DNA of 64,000 bases from Rhodobacteraceae bacterium F11138 (GTDB lineage Bacteria; Pseudomonadota; Alphaproteobacteria; Rhodobacterales; Rhodobacteraceae): NCBI GenBank assembly GCA_016521575.1, contig JAEKDP010000001.1:849894-913893 (forward strand), in the 5' to 3' direction. Positions 9,011 to 17,682 of this stretch are shown piece after piece. The translations under genes and the position numbers were made by a program. Below the pieces are notes generated by a model. That model saw only the letters and a program-made list of their open reading frames with translations. It ran no database searches and was not told the origin of the DNA. Each line of letters opens with the position of its first letter. Position 1 is the stretch's first letter.

Positions 9011-10240
9011 CTACATTTCGGCGGCACGGAACCAGCGCACGATGGCGGCGCGGTCTTCGGGTTCCATGTATGTGACATTGGCCGGGGGCATGGCGTGGCT
9101 GATCCCGGCCTGCAGATAGATCGCCCGGGCATTGCGGGCCACGTCTGCTTCGGTTTCCAGCAGCACGCCCTTGGGAGCCCACAACATGCCTTCCCAACCG
9201 GGCTCGCGTGAATGGCACATCGAACACCGGCCCATCACGATTTCATGTGCTTCTTCAAACCCATCCGCCGCTGCCAGGCGGGTTTCATAGGCGGTCAGGG
9301 GTTCGGCCTCGGCCTCTTCGATCGTGCCATGCATCGGTGCGGTCGACAGCCAGATGATGAGGATGAACAGAACCGCCGTCGCCAGCCAGGTCCATGTCGG
9401 GTTTCCGCTTCCGGCATGAAGCGAGTTGAAATAATGCCGGATCGTGACCCCCATCAGGAAGACCAGGGCCGCGATCAGCCAGTTCCATTCGGTGGCAAAG
9501 GCCAGCGGATAGTGATTCGACAGCATCAGGAAGATGACCGGCAGCGTCAGATAGTTGTTATGCGTGCTGCGCAGCTTGGCGATTTTGCCGTATTTCGGGT
9601 CCGGTGTGCGCCCGGCCTGCAGGTCCGCAACCACGACGCGCTGGTTCGGCATGATGATGAAGAACACGTTGGCGGTCATGATCGTGGCGGTGAACGCGCC
9701 CAGATGCAGCATCATCGCACGCCCGGTGAAGATCTGGTTATACCCCCAGCCCATGACCACCAGCATCAGGAACAGCAACACCATCAGCAGGGTCGGCTGC
9801 TCGGCCAGCTTCGATTTGCACAGAAAGTCGTATATCAGCCAGCCGACGGTCAGGGATGCCGCAGAGATCAGAATGCCCTGCCATACGGCCAGATCGGCCT
9901 TGGACGCGTCGATCAGGTACAGCTCTGCCCCGGCCCAATAGACCAGCATCAGCAAAGCCGCTCCGCTCAGCCAGGTGGAATAGCTTTCCCATTTGAACCA
10001 GACCAGATGGTCGGGCATTTCCGACGGTGCCACCAGATATTTGCGGATGTGATAGAAGCCGCCGCCATGCACCTGCCATTCCTCGCCATGTGCGCCGGGG
10101 GGCAGGTCGGGCGCTTTGCGCAATCCCAGATCAAGCGCGATGAAATAGAAGGACGATCCGATCCATGCCATCGCTGTGATGACATGCAGCCAGCGCACGG
10201 CAAATGCGGCCCAGTCCCAGAAAGCAACGAAATCATACAT
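9011..10240 (-). CDS. puuD: membrane-bound urate hydroxylase PuuD with C-terminal cytochrome c
   Basis: Protein of 409 residues. The first 300 form a polytopic DUF989 membrane domain (opening MYDFVAFWDWAAFAVRWLHV, about eight hydrophobic segments). The tail carries a cytochrome c module with haem motif CSMCH at residues 339-343 and a probable axial Met in HAMPP. PuuD oxidises urate to 5-hydroxyisourate and passes electrons to the respiratory chain. The ATG at 10240 is chosen because a good AGGAG lies just upstream; an upstream in-frame start at 10312 has no such site. It is divergent from a LysR regulator and close to HIU hydrolase and the PuuE-UraD fusion, which continue the pathway. Confidence 0.93.
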   Translation of the reverse strand: MYDFVAFWDWAAFAVRWLHVITAMAWIGSSFYFIALDLGLRKAPDLPPGAHGEEWQVHGGGFYHIRKYLVAPSEMPDHLVWFKWESYSTWLSGAALLMLVYWAGAELYLIDASKADLAVWQGILISAASLTVGWLIYDFLCKSKLAEQPTLLMVLLFLMLVVMGWGYNQIFTGRAMMLHLGAFTATIMTANVFFIIMPNQRVVVADLQAGRTPDPKYGKIAKLRSTHNNYLTLPVIFLMLSNHYPLAFATEWNWLIAALVFLMGVTIRHYFNSLHAGSGNPTWTWLATAVLFILIIWLSTAPMHGTIEEAEAEPLTAYETRLAAADGFEEAHEIVMGRCSMCHSREPGWEGMLWAPKGVLLETEADVARNARAIYLQAGISHAMPPANVTYMEPEDRAAIVRWFRAAEM

Positions 10241-10291
10241 GGCGGGTCTCCTGTTGTGGCATGTGCAGACTAGGCAAAGACGTGGTTCTTC

Positions 10292-10310
10292 GGTATTCCG
10301 ATATATTACC
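10292..10310. promoter_or_regulatory. candidate LysR operator between puuD and lysR
   Basis: GGTA and TACC form a dyad with 11 bases between them, centred in the 95-base divergent spacer between puuD (start 10240) and the LysR gene (start 10336). The dyad contains TTCCGATAT (10296-10304), which recurs at 11784-11792 in the uraH/puuE spacer. A T-N11-A dyad between a LysR gene and its divergent target is the classical operator arrangement; the assignment is inferred. Confidence 0.45.
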
Positions 10311-10335
10311 AAGCTGTATCAAAAAATCTGGAACA

Positions 10336-11256
10336 ATGTCCTATTTCGATAACCTCCGGACCTTTGTGCGTGTCTATGAATTGGGCAGCATGTCCGCCGC
10401 CGGGCGCGATTTGCGCATTTCTCCGGCGGTGACATCGGCGCGTATTTCCCAGCTGGAGGATCACCTGAATGTGCGCCTGTTCCAGCGCACGACGCGCAAT
10501 CTGACCCCGACCGAACAGGGCCGCGCGTTCTATGGCGGGGCCTGTACGGTGCTGGACGCGGTGGAACAGGCCGAAGCCAAGGTCGTCGATCTGACCGAAA
10601 ACCCGCGGGGGTCGCTGTATGTTGCCGCCCCGCTGGGGGTGGGGCGGCGGCTGGTGGCGCCGCAGGTGCCGGAGTTTCTGCAGCAATACCCCCAGATTGA
10701 TGTGCGTCTGCGTCTGACCGACCGGACTGTCGATCTGACCACCGAGGGGCTGGATCTGGCGTTTTTTCTGGGCCAGCCCGCCGACAGCAACCTGCGGATT
10801 CGCAAGATTGCCGAATGTCAGCGGGTGCTGGTCGCCGCGCCGTCCTATGTGGCGGCGCGCGGTTGTCCTGAAGCAGCGCAGGAACTGGTCGACGGCACCC
10901 ACGAATGTCTGAAACTGCGCTTTCCGGGCGCGACGGAATTCCAATGGATGCTGGAAACCCCGACGGGTCCGCAGAAATTCGCCGTGTCGGGGCGGTATGA
11001 ATGCGATGACGGGGACGTTCTGACCGACTGGGCGCTGTCGGGGCAGGGGATCGCGATGAAACCGGTGTTTGAAGTGGCCGATCACATGCGGGCGGGACAT
11101 CTGGTGCCGGTGGCGAAATCCAGCCCTCCGGTTCCCGTCCAGATGGCCTGCCTGTACACCCATCGGCGGCACCAGGATCCCAAGACACGGCTGTTCATGG
11201 ACTTCACGGCCGAACGCATGGGGGCCGCGATCAAGGCGGCCGAAGCGCAGGTCTAA
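10336..11256 (+). CDS. LysR-type transcriptional regulator, probably of urate degradation
   Basis: Protein of 306 residues with the LysR layout: a winged helix-turn-helix in the first 65 residues (FVRVYELGSMSAAGRDLRIS, then SARISQLEDHLNVRLFQRTT) and a C-terminal periplasmic-binding-like effector domain. It is transcribed away from puuD across a 95-base spacer that carries a LysR-like dyad, and is flanked by puuD, uraH and puuE. Control of the ureide genes, with urate or a derivative as ligand, is therefore the likely role, but this is inference from position. The ATG at 10336 matches the normal family N-terminus. Confidence 0.85.
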   Translation: MSYFDNLRTFVRVYELGSMSAAGRDLRISPAVTSARISQLEDHLNVRLFQRTTRNLTPTEQGRAFYGGACTVLDAVEQAEAKVVDLTENPRGSLYVAAPLGVGRRLVAPQVPEFLQQYPQIDVRLRLTDRTVDLTTEGLDLAFFLGQPADSNLRIRKIAECQRVLVAAPSYVAARGCPEAAQELVDGTHECLKLRFPGATEFQWMLETPTGPQKFAVSGRYECDDGDVLTDWALSGQGIAMKPVFEVADHMRAGHLVPVAKSSPPVPVQMACLYTHRRHQDPKTRLFMDFTAERMGAAIKAAEAQV

Positions 11257-11355
11257 GGCAATCCGCGTTGAACCGGTATCACGCACCATGGCCTGAAATC
11301 GGCGATTTCAGCGCGCCGGGTCATACACGACGGATCAGGCCGAAGGCAGAACGGC

Positions 11356-11709
11356 TCAGCTGCCGCGATAGGTCGAATAGCTGAACGGCGAAACCAGCAG
11401 AGGCACATGATAATGTGCCTGTTCCGACATGCCGAACCGGATCGGGATCACATCCAGGAATCTGGGCTGTTCAGGGGGTGTGCCGTTCGCATCCAGATAG
11501 GCACCGACATGAAACAGCAGTTCGTATTCGCCGGTCTCGAATTCATCGGCGGGCAGGATCTGTTCATCCGTGCGCCCGTCGTCATTGGTCTGCAGGCTGC
11601 GCAGCAGGGTGCGCCCGGCGCGGTCGATTCGGAACAATTCGATCTTCATGCCCTCGGCGGGGCAACCGCGCGCGGTGTCCAGAACGTGGGTGGTCAGATA
11701 TCCGGTCAT
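11356..11709 (-). CDS. uraH: 5-hydroxyisourate hydrolase
   Basis: Transthyretin-like protein of 117 residues, typical for the family. It opens with GYLTTHVLDTARGCPA, which includes the active-site His, and ends with the signature YRGS tetrapeptide that distinguishes HIU hydrolases from transthyretins. It converts 5-hydroxyisourate, the PuuD product, to OHCU. The ATG at 11709 follows a clear AGGAG. It is divergent from the PuuE-UraD gene, whose UraD part takes the next step. Confidence is high. Confidence 0.95.
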   Translation of the reverse strand: MTGYLTTHVLDTARGCPAEGMKIELFRIDRAGRTLLRSLQTNDDGRTDEQILPADEFETGEYELLFHVGAYLDANGTPPEQPRFLDVIPIRFGMSEQAHYHVPLLVSPFSYSTYRGS

Positions 11710-11783
11710 TGTCGGTTCTCCTGTTGCTGCCTTGGTGTGCAGCACCCGACCCTGGCATGCAAATCCCGCGTCGCAGATAGTGT

Positions 11784-11832
11784 TTCCGATATTTTTTGAA
11801 AAAAACTTCCATTATTCCGAATTACAAGGAAT
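11784..11832. promoter_or_regulatory. candidate operator/promoter in uraH-puuE spacer
   Basis: The 141-base divergent spacer is conspicuously AT-rich here. It holds TTCCGATAT (11784-11792), identical to the nine bases in the puuD/lysR spacer, then a T6-G-A7 stretch, and then the dyad ATTCC-N9-GGAAT (11814-11832). Control of both divergent genes by the neighbouring LysR protein is inferred from the shared motif. Confidence 0.4.
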
Positions 11833-11850
11833 CAAACCGGAGGGGGCAAG

Positions 11851-13263
11851 ATGACTCGATATCCACGCGACATGATCGGCTATGGGGCCGAAACGCCAGA
11901 TCCCAAGTGGCCCGGCGATGCCAGGATCGCCGTTCAGATCGTCATGAACTATGAAGAAGGCGGCGAAAACTGTGTCCTGCACGGCGATGCCGCATCCGAA
12001 GCCTTCCTGTCCGAGATCGTCGGCGCCGCGCAATGGCCGGGGCAGCGGCATTGGAACATGGAGTCGATTTATGAATACGGGGCCCGCGCCGGGTTCTGGC
12101 GGCTGCACCGGTTGATGAAGGATCTGCCGATCACCGTCTACGGTGTCGCCACCGCGCTGGCCCGTTCGCCCGATCAGGTCGCGGCGATGCAGGCGGCGGG
12201 CTGGGAAATCGCCAGCCACGGGCTGAAATGGGTCGAATACAAGGATGCCAGCGAAGCGGATGAGCGCGCCGATATGCACGAGGCGATTCGTGTGCACACC
12301 GAGGTCGTGGGCGAACGCCCGCGCGGATGGTACACCGGGCGCTGTTCTGACAACACCGTGCGGCTGGCCGCGGAAGAGGGCGGGTTCGACTATGTCGCCG
12401 ACGTCTATGCCGACGATCTGCCCTATTGGGCGCGCTTTGGCGACCGGGACCAGTTGCTGGTGCCCTATACGCTTGATTGCAACGACATGCGCTTTGCCAC
12501 GCCGCAGGGTTTCAACTCGGGCGATCAGTTCTATGCCTATCTCAAGGACAGCTTTGACGCGCTTTATGCCGAAGGCGAAGCGGGCGCGCCCAAGATGCTG
12601 TCGATCGGGCTGCATTGCCGTCTGATCGGGCGTCCGGGACGGATCATGGCGTTGAAACGGTTCCTGGACTATGCGCGCGGCTTCGAGAACGTCTGGTTTG
12701 CCACGCGCCAGCAGATCGCGCAGCATTGGGCCAAGGTCCATCCGCCGGTCGACCGTCCGCTCCCCTCGCAAATGGACCAGGCCGAATTCGTGGCCAGTTA
12801 TGGCAGCATTTTCGAACATTCCGCATGGGTTGCCGAACGCGCCTTTGATCTGGAACTGGGGCCTTCCCATGATACGGCGGGCGGATTGCACAATGCGTTG
12901 GCCCGCATGTTCCGTTCGGCCAGCGAAGAAGAACGCCTGGGCGTGCTGACCGCGCACCCCGATCTGGCCGGCAAACTGGCGGCGGCGGGAAAACTGACCG
13001 CCGAAAGCACCGCGGAACAGGCCGGCGCCGGGCTGGACATGCTGACAGACGAAGAGCGCGAAACCTTCCAACGCCTCAACGCGGAATACGTCGAAAAACA
13101 CGGGTTTCCCTTCATCATCGCGGTGCGCGACAACACCAAAGCCACGATCCGCGAGGCATTCGAGCGGCGCATCGGCAACGACCGGGACACTGAATTCGCC
13201 GAGGCATGCCGTCAGGTCGAACGCATTGCCCAGTTGCGTCTGTGCGATGTGTTGCCGTCATGA
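11851..13263 (+). CDS. bifunctional allantoinase PuuE / OHCU decarboxylase UraD fusion
   Basis: A 470-residue fusion. Residues 1-305 match PuuE, the cofactor-independent allantoinase of the polysaccharide-deacetylase fold (NYEEGGENCVLHGD, WEIASHGLKW, GWYTGRCSDNTVRLA). Residues about 310-470 match UraD, the OHCU decarboxylase (ARMFRSASEEERLGVL, the catalytic AHPDLAGKLA, AEQAGAGLDML, FPFIIAVRDNTK). Together they decarboxylate OHCU to S-allantoin and open it to allantoate. The order is reverse to the metabolic order. A strong GGAGGGGG site precedes the ATG. The stop overlaps the start of allA (ATGA), showing coupled translation. Fusion is seen directly in one uninterrupted frame. Confidence 0.93.
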   Translation: MTRYPRDMIGYGAETPDPKWPGDARIAVQIVMNYEEGGENCVLHGDAASEAFLSEIVGAAQWPGQRHWNMESIYEYGARAGFWRLHRLMKDLPITVYGVATALARSPDQVAAMQAAGWEIASHGLKWVEYKDASEADERADMHEAIRVHTEVVGERPRGWYTGRCSDNTVRLAAEEGGFDYVADVYADDLPYWARFGDRDQLLVPYTLDCNDMRFATPQGFNSGDQFYAYLKDSFDALYAEGEAGAPKMLSIGLHCRLIGRPGRIMALKRFLDYARGFENVWFATRQQIAQHWAKVHPPVDRPLPSQMDQAEFVASYGSIFEHSAWVAERAFDLELGPSHDTAGGLHNALARMFRSASEEERLGVLTAHPDLAGKLAAAGKLTAESTAEQAGAGLDMLTDEERETFQRLNAEYVEKHGFPFIIAVRDNTKATIREAFERRIGNDRDTEFAEACRQVERIAQLRLCDVLPS

Positions 13264-13751
13264 GCCGCCAGATCGTCATCCAACCGATGACCGCAGCGGC
13301 GTTCGCGCCCTATGGCGACGTGATCGATTGTGCCGGACAGCCTGACAAGGTCATCAACCAGGGCAAATGCGGGCGGTATCACGACCGCGCCCGGCTGGAT
13401 TTCGCAGACGGGCGCGCTGGTATCAGCCTGTTCGACGCAGAACCGCGCGAGCTGCCTTTGACGCTGGACCTGGTGGAACGCCATCCCGACGGCAGCCAGG
13501 CATTCATCCCGATGAGCCTGACCGGTTTCCTTGTCGTCGTCGCCCCCGATGAGAATGGCAAACCCGGCGCGCCGCTTGCCTTCGAGACCGCACCGGGACA
13601 GGCGATCAACTTTCACCGGGGCACCTGGCACGGGGTGCTGACCCCGCTTCAGGCGCCCGGCCTGTTTGCCGTCGTCGACCGAATCGGTGAGGGCGCAAAC
13701 CTGCAGGAATACTGGTTCGACACCCCCTATACCGTCGTTTCCAGACAATAG
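13260..13751 (+). CDS. allA: ureidoglycolate lyase
   Basis: Protein of 163 residues of the AllA cupin-like family, opening with QIVIQPMTAAAFAPYGDVID and containing the conserved FHRGTWHGVLTPL and FAVVDRIGEGANLQEYW segments. It splits ureidoglycolate to glyoxylate and urea, the last step of ureide degradation. The ATG at 13260 overlaps the stop of the PuuE-UraD gene by four bases. Length and motifs agree with family norms. The purine permease follows 52 bases downstream, so the three genes probably form one transcript. Confidence 0.93.
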   Translation: MSRQIVIQPMTAAAFAPYGDVIDCAGQPDKVINQGKCGRYHDRARLDFADGRAGISLFDAEPRELPLTLDLVERHPDGSQAFIPMSLTGFLVVVAPDENGKPGAPLAFETAPGQAINFHRGTWHGVLTPLQAPGLFAVVDRIGEGANLQEYWFDTPYTVVSRQ

Positions 13752-13803
13752 AAGCCGCCGACAGAAGCGGTATGACCCCCATGACCAACCGGAGAGAATA
13801 ACC

Positions 13804-15240
13804 ATGGCTGACACTTCCATCGGAACGCCGGAACAGCTGCGCGATCCCAACTATACTCCTGCTTTGTACAAGGCGGTTCCCCTTGGGATCCAACATGTTC
13901 TGGCGATGTTCGTATCCAACGTGACCCCGGCCATTATCGTTGCCGGGGCAGCCGGGTTCGGGTTTGGGTCAAATTCACCCGATTTTCCCGAACTTCTGTA
14001 TCTGATCCAGATGTCGATGTTGTTCGCGGGGATTGCGACCCTGTTGCAGACCATCACCCTGGGTCCCGTGGGGGCGGCTCTGCCGATTGTTCAGGGAACC
14101 TCGTTTGCGTTTCTGCCCATCATGATCCCGCTGGTCGCGGGCAAGGGCGTGGATGCCCTGGCGGCGCTGTTTGGCGGCGTCATCATCGGCGGTCTGTTTC
14201 ACGCGTTCCTGGGTACGTTCATCGGCAAGATCCGGTTCGCGCTGCCGCCTCTGGTGACCGGGCTGGTGGTTACGATGATCGGCCTGGCGCTGGTTCAGGT
14301 CGGCATCCAATACGCGGCGGGCGGGGTTCCGGCCATCGGGACGCCCGAGTACGGATCGCTGCTGAACTGGTCCGCGGCACTGGTGGTGATCGTTGTCACC
14401 CTGGGTCTGAAGTTCTTTACCAAGGGCATGATTTCGATTTCGGCGGTGCTGATCGGTCTGCTGGTCGGGTATGTATATGCGATTTTTGTCGGGATCCTCA
14501 GCGTCGATGCGATTGCCGGTTCCTGGGAACGCTCTGCCGCATTCGCCTTGCCGCAGCCTTTCAGATACGGGTTCGAGTTTTCGTCTGCCGCGATAATCGG
14601 CTTTTGCCTGATGGCCTTCATTTCCGCGATTGAAACCGTTGGCGATGTGTCGGGAATCACCAAGGGCGGCGCAGGACGTGAGGCGACCGACCGTGAAATT
14701 CAGGGCGCGACCTATGCAGACGGCGTCGGCACCGCCGTCGCCGGATGCTTTGGCGCCTTTCCGAACACGTCGTTCAGTCAGAATGTCGGCCTGATCGCCA
14801 TGACCGGTGTCATGAGCCGCCACGTCGTGACCTGCGGTGCGATCTTCCTGATTGTCTGCGGGCTGGTGCCCAAGGTCGGCGGCGTGATCCGCACGGTTCC
14901 CATCGAGGTTCTGGGGGGTGGCGTGATCGTGATGTTCGGCATGGTGGTCGCGGCGGGGATTTCGATGCTGTCGGATGTGAACTGGAATCGCCGGAACATG
15001 GTGATCTTTGCCATCTCGCTGTCGATCGGCCTGGGGTTGCAACTGGAGCCGGGCGCCTTGCAGCACATGCCGGAAACAGCGCGTATCCTGCTGACGTCGG
15101 GATTGTTGCCGGCCGCATTGATCGCCATCGTGCTGAACCTGATTCTGCCCGAGGAACTGGCGGATGAAGCGACCGAGGAAGTCTCTGGCGGCATGACCGG
15201 GCACGGCCATGGTTCGCTGATTCGTGACGATCACGTCTGA
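13804..15240 (+). CDS. NCS2-family purine (xanthine/urate) permease
   Basis: Polytopic protein of 478 residues in the nucleobase:cation symporter-2 family, with about 12-14 hydrophobic segments. Diagnostic pieces are IVQGTSFAFLPI, the TM8 motif FISAIETVGDVSGITKGG, and the NCS2 signature SQNVGLIAMTGV. Position at the end of the puuE-uraD/allA operon suggests uptake of xanthine or urate rather than uracil, though substrate cannot be fixed from sequence. The ATG at 13804 has a GGAGAG site at good distance. The C-terminus is short and hydrophilic (GHGHGSLIRDDHV). Confidence 0.9.
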   Translation: MADTSIGTPEQLRDPNYTPALYKAVPLGIQHVLAMFVSNVTPAIIVAGAAGFGFGSNSPDFPELLYLIQMSMLFAGIATLLQTITLGPVGAALPIVQGTSFAFLPIMIPLVAGKGVDALAALFGGVIIGGLFHAFLGTFIGKIRFALPPLVTGLVVTMIGLALVQVGIQYAAGGVPAIGTPEYGSLLNWSAALVVIVVTLGLKFFTKGMISISAVLIGLLVGYVYAIFVGILSVDAIAGSWERSAAFALPQPFRYGFEFSSAAIIGFCLMAFISAIETVGDVSGITKGGAGREATDREIQGATYADGVGTAVAGCFGAFPNTSFSQNVGLIAMTGVMSRHVVTCGAIFLIVCGLVPKVGGVIRTVPIEVLGGGVIVMFGMVVAAGISMLSDVNWNRRNMVIFAISLSIGLGLQLEPGALQHMPETARILLTSGLLPAALIAIVLNLILPEELADEATEEVSGGMTGHGHGSLIRDDHV

Positions 15241-15248
15241 ACACTGAC

Positions 15249-15270
15249 GCGAGGCGCTATAGCGCCTCGC
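15249..15270. terminator. perfect 22-base palindrome at convergent gene ends
   Basis: GCGAGGCGCTA is immediately followed by its reverse complement. The palindrome starts 9 bases after the permease stop and includes the stop codon (15257-15259) of the converging GAPDH-like gene. With no T-run on either side it is read as a bidirectional hairpin at the ends of the two transcripts. Confidence 0.5.
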
Positions 15271-16252
15271 GATCCGCCATCCGTGCCGCGACATCCAGCA
15301 TGCGGGCCGAGAACCCCCATTCATTGTCATACCATCCGAAGACGCGCAGCTGACGGCGGCCCGTCATCCGGATTTCAGGGCCCGCAACGATCAGCGATTC
15401 CGGGCGCGCGCGCAAATCGGCCGAGACCAGCGGGCGGTCGGTCCAGCCCAGAACGGGATTGGCGGCAACCCGGGCCTTCAAGGCGGCGGTGAACGTGGCC
15501 TCGTCCTGATCGTCGCGCATTTGGGCCACAAGATCGACGGCCGATACGCTTGCGGTGGGCACCCGCAATGCGGCCCCGCTGATGCGCCCGGCAAGGTCGG
15601 GCAGGATCTGTTCGATCAGGGTCATGGCGCTGGTGGTCGTAGGCACCATCGACAGTGCCCCGGCGCGGCTGCGGGCCATGTCGCCACGCGGCGCGTCGAC
15701 CATGGGCTGGCTGTTCGTGTAGCAGTGTATCGTGGTCATATGCGCGGTTTCAATGGCGGCAACCGCGTTCAGTTCGCGCAACAGAGGGGCCATCGCATTG
15801 GTCGTACAGGATGCGTTCGACACAATTCGGGCCGCGCCCAGAACATGGATATTCGCGCCCAGCACCACGGTTACTTCCGCAGCCGGAGACGGCCCTGAAA
15901 TAAGCACCGATCGCGCCCCTGCACCCAGCCCGCGTTCAGCCACGTCTGATGTTCGCGCAATTCCGGTGCATTCCAGCAAGACATCGACACCAGACAGATC
16001 CAGCGCGGTCAGGTCGGTTTCGTGAAACAGGGCGATGTTGCGCCCGCAAACCGACAGGTTTCCGCCTGAAACGGTGACGTCATGCGGCAAGGGGCCAAAG
16101 GTGCTGTCGTATTGAAACAGATAGGCCAGCGTCTCGGCCGGGGCGATGTCATTGATCAGTGCAATCTGCACATCGTCATGCTGAGCCAGGGCCAGGATCT
16201 GACGCAAGATCGTGCGGCCGATCCGGCCGAATCCGTTGATGGCAATACGCAT
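15257..16252 (-). CDS. type I glyceraldehyde-3-phosphate dehydrogenase homologue
   Basis: Protein of 331 residues. The NAD-binding start MRIAINGFGRIGRTILRQIL, the catalytic Cys in NASCTTNAMAP, the HCYTNSQ and DAPRGDMARSRAGAL segments and the ending WYDNEWGFSARML are all GAPDH marks. It departs from glycolytic enzymes at several conserved places (CTTNA rather than CTTNC; YTNSQ rather than YTNDQ), so the substrate may be a related phosphorylated aldehyde such as erythrose 4-phosphate, or it may be a divergent isozyme. A more standard GAPDH ends at base 83. It lies within the ureide cluster, downstream of the ureidoglycine aminohydrolase on the same strand. The start at 16252 gives the normal N-terminus. 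Confidence 0.85.
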   Translation of the reverse strand: MRIAINGFGRIGRTILRQILALAQHDDVQIALINDIAPAETLAYLFQYDSTFGPLPHDVTVSGGNLSVCGRNIALFHETDLTALDLSGVDVLLECTGIARTSDVAERGLGAGARSVLISGPSPAAEVTVVLGANIHVLGAARIVSNASCTTNAMAPLLRELNAVAAIETAHMTTIHCYTNSQPMVDAPRGDMARSRAGALSMVPTTTSAMTLIEQILPDLAGRISGAALRVPTASVSAVDLVAQMRDDQDEATFTAALKARVAANPVLGWTDRPLVSADLRARPESLIVAGPEIRMTGRRQLRVFGWYDNEWGFSARMLDVAARMADREAL

Positions 16253-16354
16253 GGGCGAGATATGGCAGCCTTGCATGACAAGCTCAATAGGTCGACAGCC
16301 CGCCCGGAAAAGGCCGCCACCCTGCGGGTTCGGCGCTGGTCCGTTGTGGGCGTG

Positions 16355-16687
16355 TCAGCCGTTACATCGCATCTTGGCGTGGAATTCCGCCCCGACGGTT
16401 TGCCAAAGCGTGCCCGGGATCACCTTGCACCCGGTGGCCAGCTCCAGCGCGCGCACCGCCTGAGGGGTGCGGCGCGCGACGGGCTTGCCGAACGGGTTCA
16501 GGTTGTTGTTGTCCCGAAAGGCCACATAGCTGTCCGGCTGCTTTGGGTTTTCGCTGACAGTCCAGGTCCGGCCCAACACCTGTACCAGCCTGGTGTCGGC
16601 CTCGCCCGCGCACAGAGGTGCGGACAAGGCAATCGCAAGCAAGGGCGCGCCCAGGAAGGTCGAGAAGGATTGCATCGGTGTCGTCAT
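16355..16687 (-). CDS. small secreted protein, unrecognised
   Basis: Protein of 110 residues with a signal peptide (LLAIALSAPLCAG, cleavage near residue 28). The mature part has two Cys (ATGCKVIPG and KMRCNG) that could form one disulphide in the periplasm. No family is recognised; RTPQAVRALELATGCKV resembles short roseobacter periplasmic proteins but this is an impression. It lies 79 bases after the ureidoglycine aminohydrolase gene on the same strand and 102 bases before the GAPDH-like gene, so the three may be co-transcribed. The ATG at 16687 is chosen to leave a normal signal peptide; an upstream in-frame start at 16717 is possible. Confidence 0.6.
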   Translation of the reverse strand: MTTPMQSFSTFLGAPLLAIALSAPLCAGEADTRLVQVLGRTWTVSENPKQPDSYVAFRDNNNLNPFGKPVARRTPQAVRALELATGCKVIPGTLWQTVGAEFHAKMRCNG

Positions 16688-16766
16688 CGGGTCTCGCTCT
16701 GCGGGTGGGTTGCACACGCACCAAGCTTAACCGATCCGCAGATCGCCGCAAGCGCCTGTGGACGGG

Positions 16767-17600
16767 TCAGCGTCTGGACAGGCGCAGCGGCATGTGCCGG
16801 TTCACGTCCTTGTACAACAGATAGCGGAACGGCCCCGGACCTCCGGCATAGCAGGCCTGCGGGCAAAATGCGCGCAACCACATGTAATCGCCGGCTTCGA
16901 CTTCGACCCAGTCCTGGTTCAGCCGATAGACGGCCTTGCCCTCAAGCACATACAGCCCGTGTTCCATCACATGGGTTTCGGGAAACGGGATGACGCCGCC
17001 CGGCTGGAAGGTGACGATGGTCACATGCATGTCGTGGCGCAGGTCATCCGGGTCCATAAAGCGGCTGGTCGCCCACCGGCCTTCGGTTCCGGGCATTGGT
17101 GTCGGCGTGACACTGGCATCACTGGAAATGAAGGCTTCGGGCGCGTCCAGCCCGGGCGCGGGTTCATAAGCCTTGCGAATCCAGTGGAACCGCGCCTCGG
17201 ACCCGGCATGGTTGTGCAAGCTCCAGTCGCAGCCGGGAGGCAGGAAAGCGAACCCACCCGCGCCAAGCACATGCTGGTTGCCGCCAAAGCTCAGCGTGAT
17301 GCTGCCCTGGACGACGAACAGCACGGCTTCGGCGTCGGGGTCGGTTTCCGGGCGGTCGCTGCCTCCTCCGGCGGCAACCTCCATGATATAGTGCGAAAAG
17401 GTCTCGGCAAATCCGCTCAGCGGGCGGGCGATGACCCAAAGCCGGGTGTCGCGCCAGTGCGGCAGCAGGCTGGTGGTGATGTCGCGCATCGTGCCTTTGG
17501 GGATGACCGCATAGGCCTCGGTGAACATGGCGCGGTCGGTCAGCAGCTGGTCCTGCGGCGGGTGGCCCCCTGTGGGCGCGAAATAGGTTTGCTTGGACAT
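16767..17600 (-). CDS. allE: (S)-ureidoglycine aminohydrolase (bicupin)
   Basis: Protein of 277 residues with two cupin halves, matching AllE/UGHY: YFAPTGGHPPQ at the start, FVVQGSITLSFGG and GFAFLPPGCDWSLHNH in the first cupin, and GGVIPFPETHVMEHGLYVLEGKA with metal-ligand His, Glu and later Gln/His in the second. It releases ammonia from ureidoglycine, giving the ureidoglycolate that AllA cleaves. The ATG at 17600 has a GGGGAAA site. It is separated from the rest of the ureide genes by the GAPDH-like and secreted-protein genes. A hairpin-like dyad lies upstream at 17683-17700. High confidence. Confidence 0.92.
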   Translation of the reverse strand: MSKQTYFAPTGGHPPQDQLLTDRAMFTEAYAVIPKGTMRDITTSLLPHWRDTRLWVIARPLSGFAETFSHYIMEVAAGGGSDRPETDPDAEAVLFVVQGSITLSFGGNQHVLGAGGFAFLPPGCDWSLHNHAGSEARFHWIRKAYEPAPGLDAPEAFISSDASVTPTPMPGTEGRWATSRFMDPDDLRHDMHVTIVTFQPGGVIPFPETHVMEHGLYVLEGKAVYRLNQDWVEVEAGDYMWLRAFCPQACYAGGPGPFRYLLYKDVNRHMPLRLSRR

Positions 17601-17682
17601 ATTTGTTTCCCCATTGTCGGCGTTCTCCGCACTATGCGGGCAAAGACCGGCCCGGACCAAGGCACGGCAGACAAGTAGCATT

